From Sphingomonas alpina (GTDB lineage: Bacteria > Pseudomonadota > Alphaproteobacteria > Sphingomonadales > Sphingomonadaceae), in NCBI RefSeq assembly GCF_014490665.1, contig NZ_CP061038.1:3100001-3164000 (forward strand): 64,000 nucleotides of DNA, read 5' to 3'. Made by a program: the position numbers and the translations under genes. Numbering within the stretch: the first letter of the stretch is position 1; each line of letters begins with the position of its first letter. The notes beneath the pieces are model-generated. The model saw nothing but the letters and a program-made list of their open reading frames with translations, did not search any database and was not told where the DNA came from. Shown in pieces: positions 59,830 to 64,000 of the stretch.

Positions 59830-61113
59830 TTACGCCAGCGCGGACGCGGCTGGGCTGGTGCCGCCATGCTTCGACAACACCGCTTCGGTGATCGAATTGG
59901 GCAGCGGCCGCGGCCGTTCGGAGCGCGCGATCATCGGCATGATGATCAGGAAGTGGGCGAAATAATATGCGGCGCAGATCTGGCTGAGGATCACATAGAC
60001 CGGATCGGCTGGCGATCCGCCGCAATAACCGAGCACCAGGATGTCGAGCATCAGGATCCAGAAGAAGATGCGATAGGTCGGCCGGTAATTGGCCGAACGC
60101 ACCGGCGAGCTGTCCAGCCAGGGCAGGAAGAACAGCAACAGGATCGAGCCGAACATCGCCAGCACGCCCCACAGCTTCGCCGGGATGATGAAGTCGACGG
60201 TGAAGGCGCGCAGGATCGCGTAGAAGGGCCAGAAATACCATTCGGGCACGATGTGCGCGGGCGTCGAGAGCGGGTTGGCCGGGACATAATTGTCCGGATG
60301 CCCCAGATAATTCGGCGCGTAGAACAGCAGCACCGCAAAGATCAGCAAAAAGATGCCCAGCCCGAAGCCGTCCTTCGCCGTGTAGTAAGGGTGGAACGGC
60401 ACGGTGTCCTGTTCACCCTTCACTTCCACGCCGGTCGGGTTGCTCGATCCCGGAATGTGGATCGCCCAGATGTGCAAGATGATGACGCCCGCAATCACGA
60501 ACGGCAGCAGGTAATGGAGCGAGAAGAAGCGGTTCAGCGCGGCGTCGTCCGGCGCATAGCCGCCGAGCAGCCAGACGCGGATCGTTTCGCCGACCACGGG
60601 TATCGCCGAGAAGAAGCCGGTGATGACCTGCGCACCCCAGAAGCTCATCTGGCCCCAGGGAAGGACATAGCCCATGAAGGCGGTCGCCATCATCAGCAGG
60701 AAGATCACCACGCCAAGCAGCCACACCATCTCTCGCGGCGCCTTGTACGAGCCGTAATAGAGTCCGCGGAACATGTGGACATAGACCACGATGAAGAACA
60801 TCGAGGCGCCATTGGCGTGCGCATAGCGCAGCATCCAGCCGCCATTGACGTCGCGCATGATATGCTCGACCGAATCGAACGCCACGCCGCCATTCGCCGC
60901 ATAATGCATGGCGAGGACGATGCCGGTGATGATCTGGATACCGAGCGCGGCGCCGGCGAGGACGCCGAAGTTCCAGAAATAATTGAGGTTGCGCGGCACA
61001 GGGTAACCCGCGCCGACGGCATTATAAACGAGACGGGGGAGCGGCAGCCGTTCGTCCACCCACTTCATCAGCGGGTTGGTCGGCGCATAATGCTTGGCCC
61101 AGGGAAAGCTCAT
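59830..61113 (-). CDS. petB: Cytochrome b of the bc1 complex
   Basis: Cytochrome b holds the two b hemes and both quinone sites. The 427-residue protein starts [20 protein letters not shown] at 61113; longer readings lie in petA. The Qo motif is visible as PEWYF (in [17 protein letters not shown]), along with [17 protein letters not shown]. Eight helices are expected. It is 21 bases ahead of cytochrome c1. Confidence 0.97.
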   Translation of the reverse strand: MSFPWAKHYAPTNPLMKWVDERLPLPRLVYNAVGAGYPVPRNLNYFWNFGVLAGAALGIQIITGIVLAMHYAANGGVAFDSVEHIMRDVNGGWMLRYAHANGASMFFIVVYVHMFRGLYYGSYKAPREMVWLLGVVIFLLMMATAFMGYVLPWGQMSFWGAQVITGFFSAIPVVGETIRVWLLGGYAPDDAALNRFFSLHYLLPFVIAGVIILHIWAIHIPGSSNPTGVEVKGEQDTVPFHPYYTAKDGFGLGIFLLIFAVLLFYAPNYLGHPDNYVPANPLSTPAHIVPEWYFWPFYAILRAFTVDFIIPAKLWGVLAMFGSILLLFFLPWLDSSPVRSANYRPTYRIFFWILMLDILVLGYCGGSPADPVYVILSQICAAYYFAHFLIIMPMIARSERPRPLPNSITEAVLSKHGGTSPAASALA

Positions 61114-61123
61114 ATCTGGATCC

Positions 61124-61708
61124 TCAACCGACGACGACCGTCGTGTCCGACGAGAAAGTGTAATCCGGCACGTGCAGATTGGTGGGCGCCGGACCCTTGC
61201 GAATGCGGGCGGCGGTATCATAGGCCGAGCCGTGGCACGGGCAGAAATAGCCGCCGAACGGCCCCTTGATCTCACCCTCGCCCGCGCCCAGCGGCACGCA
61301 GCCCAAGTGAGTGCACACGCCAAGCGTGATCAGCCAGTTCTTGTGGCCTTCCTTGGTCCGCTGAGCCAGAGTCTGCGGGTCGCGCAGCGTCTTGACGTCG
61401 ACTGCGTCGGCTTCGGCGATCTCCTTCGGCGTCAGGTTGCGCACGAACAAGGGCTGCTTGCGGAACGAGGTCTTGATCGCCTGACCCGGAACGATCTTCG
61501 ACAGATCGATCTCGGTGGTCGATTGCGCAAGCACGTCGGCCGACGGATTCATCTGATTGAGCAGCGGCAGCACGGTCACCGCGCCACCGACACCGATCCA
61601 GGCGACCGCCGCGATATTGATGAAATCACGGCGACGCGGGTCATCCACCTGTTCGTGGAAAGGAGCCGGGTCTTCCCCGGGCGGCACCGCGGTATCAACA
61701 ATTGCCAT
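61124..61708 (-). CDS. petA: Ubiquinol-cytochrome c reductase iron-sulfur subunit (Rieske)
   Basis: The Rieske protein carries the 2Fe-2S cluster of the bc1 complex. The 194-residue protein has a Tat-type signal ([20 protein letters not shown]) near 26-45 and cluster motifs CTHLGC at 132-137 and CPCHGS at 156-161. Cys132, His134, Cys156 and His159 bind iron, and Cys137-Cys158 form the usual disulfide. It heads the petABC operon and diverges from trmL over 182 bases. Confidence 0.96.
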   Translation of the reverse strand: MAIVDTAVPPGEDPAPFHEQVDDPRRRDFINIAAVAWIGVGGAVTVLPLLNQMNPSADVLAQSTTEIDLSKIVPGQAIKTSFRKQPLFVRNLTPKEIAEADAVDVKTLRDPQTLAQRTKEGHKNWLITLGVCTHLGCVPLGAGEGEIKGPFGGYFCPCHGSAYDTAARIRKGPAPTNLHVPDYTFSSDTTVVVG

Positions 61709-61890
61709 TCACTTGCCCTTGCACTTCTTGACCCGTTCGAACGGTGGCGAGGCGTCGCGCAGAAAGATTGCCCTCAGCCAGCCTGTCCCGTCCCCACGGA
61801 GGCTGGCGGCCTGATAGACGCGAGCGGACGGCTTTGCCAACAGCATTTTAGGCTTGTTGCGACAGTGACGAGGCTGGATATGCTCGAAAT

Positions 61891-62340
61891 ATGCGCATTG
61901 CCCTCTATCAGCCCGATATCGCCGGCAATGTCGGCACGATTCTGCGCACCGCAGCGTGCCTTGGTGTCGGTGTCGATCTGATCGAGCCGATGGGATTCGC
62001 CTTTTCCGATCGCGCCCTTGGCCGGGCCGGAATGGACTATGTCCCGGCGGCGCTCGTGACGCGCCATGCCGATTGGGCTGCGTTCGAGGCGCAGGTGACC
62101 GGCAGGGTCGTCTTGCTGACGACCCGCGGCGGAGAACGCCTCGATACGGCGCGGTTCGCCTCCAACGATGTGTTGCTGATGGGATCGGAAGGCAGCGGCG
62201 TTCCCGCCAATGTGCACACGCGCGCTGAGCTGGCGGTACGGATACCGCTTATGCCGGGCATGCGATCCTTGAACGTCGCGGTCGCGACGGGCATCGCGCT
62301 CGGCGAAGCATTGCGGCAAACCGGAGGATATCCCGCGTGA
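61891..62340 (+). CDS. trmL: tRNA (cytidine/uridine-34 2'-O)-methyltransferase TrmL
   Basis: TrmL methylates the wobble ribose of tRNA-Leu. The 149-residue SPOUT protein starts MRIALYQPDIAGNVGTILRT and has the knot motifs VLLMGSEGSGVPANVH and IPLMPGMRSLNVAVATGIAL. It overlaps hemF as GTGA. A hairpin with CCAGCCT/AGGCTGG (61779-61807) lies in the spacer to petA. Confidence 0.94.
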   Translation: MRIALYQPDIAGNVGTILRTAACLGVGVDLIEPMGFAFSDRALGRAGMDYVPAALVTRHADWAAFEAQVTGRVVLLTTRGGERLDTARFASNDVLLMGSEGSGVPANVHTRAELAVRIPLMPGMRSLNVAVATGIALGEALRQTGGYPA

Positions 62341-63202
62341 ACGAGACGGGCATCGAGATGGATATCGAAATGGATGGGGAACAGGCGCAGGCGCGCGGCT
62401 GGTTCGAACAGCTGCGCGACCTGATCTGCGCCGAGTTCGAGCAGATCGAGCGCGAGGCGGGATCCGGCGCCAGCTTCGAGTATATCGCCTGGGATCGCGC
62501 CGACCCTTCGGGCGCGCCCGGGGGGGTGGCGTACGCGGGGTGATGAAGGGCAAGGTGTTCGAGAAGGTCGGCGTCAACGTCTCGACCGTTGGCGGCACGT
62601 TCGAGGGCGATTTCGCCAAATCGATCCATGGCGCTGGCGAGGATCCCAGCTTCTTCGCCACCGGCATCAGTCTGGTCGCACACATGGCCAACCCGCATGT
62701 GCCGGCGGTACACATGAACACGCGCTTCCTGGTCACCACCAGGCGTTGGTTCGGGGGCGGGGCGGACCTCAATCCGCCGCTGCCGCGCGAGGAGGACACG
62801 GCTGATTTCCACGCGGCGCTCAAGACCGCTTGCGATATCCATGACGCCGGCCATTATCCGCGCTTCAAAAAATGGGCCGACGATTATTTCTACATTCCGC
62901 ATCGTGGAGTGCATCGCGGCGTCGGCGGCATTTTCTACGATCATCTGGAGGGCGATTTCGCCGCCAATTTCGCTTTCACCCAGGATGTCGGTCGAGCGTT
63001 TCTCGATACCTATCCCCGAATCGTGCGACGCCGGATGAATACCCCCTTCGACGATGCTGAGATTGCCGCAATGCGCGCGTGGCGCGGCCGTTATGCCGAA
63101 TTCAACCTGGTCTATGATCGCGGCACATTGTTCGGGCTCAAGACCGGCGGCAATATCGATGCGATCCTGATGAGCCTGCCGCCGGTCGCGACATGGGACT
63201 GA
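62337..63202 (+). pseudogene. hemF: Oxygen-dependent coproporphyrinogen III oxidase, frameshifted
   Basis: HemF makes protoporphyrinogen IX in heme synthesis. The first frame starts at GTG 62337 and ends at 62543 after the SGAPGG stretch; the second, from about 62530, continues MKGKVFEKVGVNVSTVGGTF with VHMNTRFLVTTRRWFGGGAD to the normal end. Adding one G to the G7 run at 62520-62526 joins them to about 288 residues. Because the gene is a housekeeping one, a sequencing error is the likely cause. Confidence 0.88.
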
Positions 63203-63801
63203 CGCCGGTCCCCGAAAGCGAGGTAGCAACGATCGTTACCACGCTGGAGATGCGCAAGCGTCCGCCCGCGCGCCTCCTGCCCGACTCGCGCCTGCAACTG
63301 GTGGTCTGGGATCGGCCAACATCCGACAAATATCGAGCCTTGTTCCGCCGGGTGGGCGCGCCCTGGCTATGGTTTTCGCGCCTGGTCATGGACGACGAGG
63401 CGCTGGTCCGGATCATTCACGATCCCGATGTCGCCATTTTCGCCATCATCGATCCGGCAGGGATTGAGGTCGGCATGCTCGAACTCGATTTCCGCGAACC
63501 GCGCACCTGCGAGCTATCCTATGTCGGGCTGGTCCCGGAACTTGCCGGACAGGGCCATGGCCGCTGGCTGATGGCGCAGGCACTGACCCGCGCCTGGATC
63601 AAAGGGATCGATCGTGTCTGGGTGCATACCTGCACGCTCGATCACCCGTCGGCGCTGGGTTTCTATCGCAAGTCCGGCTTCGCCCCCATCAAGCGCACCA
63701 TCGAGACGTTTCCCGACCCGCGCCTGACCGGCGCGCTGCCACGCGATGCAGCGCCTCAAATACCGATGTTCGACACCGGCCTCGACGCCAATCGCCGGTA
63801 G
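63193..63801 (+). CDS. GNAT-family N-acetyltransferase
   Basis: This 202-residue protein has the GNAT acetyl-CoA site LSYVGLVPELAGQGHGRWLM near 115 and the later motif WVHTCTLDHPSALGFYRKSG. Substrate unknown. Its ATG lies in the end of hemF (10-base overlap), so it is probably translated with it. A basic N-terminal stretch of about 30 residues precedes the fold. Confidence 0.87.
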   Translation: MGLTPVPESEVATIVTTLEMRKRPPARLLPDSRLQLVVWDRPTSDKYRALFRRVGAPWLWFSRLVMDDEALVRIIHDPDVAIFAIIDPAGIEVGMLELDFREPRTCELSYVGLVPELAGQGHGRWLMAQALTRAWIKGIDRVWVHTCTLDHPSALGFYRKSGFAPIKRTIETFPDPRLTGALPRDAAPQIPMFDTGLDANRR

Positions 63802-63998
63802 AGCGCCACCTGGATCAGGATCGCGGCAACCACCCCGGCCGACAGGATCGCGGCTGTCGCCGCATCGATGATGATCGCAATCACCGGATTCGCCATCGGC
63901 GCACCATCAAGGCTGGCGCCGATCAAGGCCAATGGCAGGGCAAAGAGAAAACCGCCGAAAATGGCGATGCACGCCAGCCCGGTCAGTGGAAGACCCAT
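63756..63998 (-). CDS. Small membrane protein, possibly cut by window edge
   Basis: The 80-residue reading has two hydrophobic helices (LACIAIFGGFLFALPLALIG and AATAAILSAGVVAAILIQVA) and a basic end. It overlaps the GNAT gene's 3' end by 46 bases in convergent orientation. Its ATG is 2 bases from the window edge, so the real gene may begin beyond it. I do not recognise a family. Confidence 0.5.
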   Translation of the reverse strand: MGLPLTGLACIAIFGGFLFALPLALIGASLDGAPMANPVIAIIIDAATAAILSAGVVAAILIQVALYRRLASRPVSNIGI

Positions 63999-64000
63999 CC

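Noticed and set aside
59227..61269. 680-codon plus-strand frame over cytochrome c1 and b
   Set aside because: It is antisense to two certain respiratory genes and has no recognisable domain.

Overview
The window looks like a chromosomal segment of a GC-rich alphaproteobacterium of the order Sphingomonadales, most likely Sphingomonas or a near relative. The grounds are the short archaeal-type ProS, the split gcvPA/gcvPB glycine decarboxylase, outer-membrane TonB receptors, the ispH-thrB-rnhA operon, an Alphaproteobacteria-type Tad pilus locus, and short palindromic repeats of the kinds common in this group. No species is claimed.

Layout: 1-3512 is the str operon on the minus strand (rpsL-rpsG-fusA-tuf, tuf cut by the window edge). 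3.8-11 kb holds glpD, trhO, an AraC regulator, a frameshifted aspartic protease and proS. 11-17.4 kb holds an EamA transporter, a TonB receptor with a serine hydrolase, and a DUF938 methyltransferase. 17.7-23.5 kb is a glycine cleavage operon (gcvT-gcvH-gcvPA-gcvPB plus a small membrane protein) headed by a tandem glycine riboswitch. 23.6-28.5 kb holds an S1/P1 nuclease, a second (frameshifted) TonB receptor, a LysR regulator and a broken lipoprotein gene. 28.6-33.3 kb holds ispH-thrB-rnhA and a minus-strand hydrolase/oxidoreductase pair. 33.3-41.2 kb is a Tad pilus operon (cpaA-B-C-D-E, tadB, tadC and an HhH-domain protein) with no CpaF ATPase and no Flp pilin. 41.2-48.6 kb holds a DUF1254/DUF1214 pair, ppdK next to a palindromic MITE-like element, and glyQS, where glyS carries two unusual internal segments. 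49-54.7 kb holds an XRE regulator with a six-helix membrane partner, two TraB/GumN paralogues, rplY, pth and a 2OG-oxygenase-like gene. 54.8-64 kb holds ychF, a phosphodiesterase with a MaoC dehydratase behind it, apt, the cytochrome bc1 operon, trmL, hemF and a GNAT acetyltransferase.

Functionally this is core translation, C1/glycine metabolism, respiration and heme/isoprenoid genes with a modest accessory layer: surface pilus, TonB uptake and envelope lipoproteins. I see no prophage, complete insertion sequence, CRISPR array or tRNA gene.

Caution on quality: at least six genes carry single-base frameshifts, most of them in short homopolymer runs, including the housekeeping gene hemF. This pattern fits uncorrected sequencing indels better than biology. 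The apparent phosphodiesterase-MaoC fusion is one consequence.

Best leads: the nested-palindrome element at 42396-42667 that supplies the ppdK 3' end; the glyS insertions; the CpaF-less Tad operon; the autoregulated XRE/membrane-protein pair; and Arg88 in S12, at the streptomycin-resistance position.
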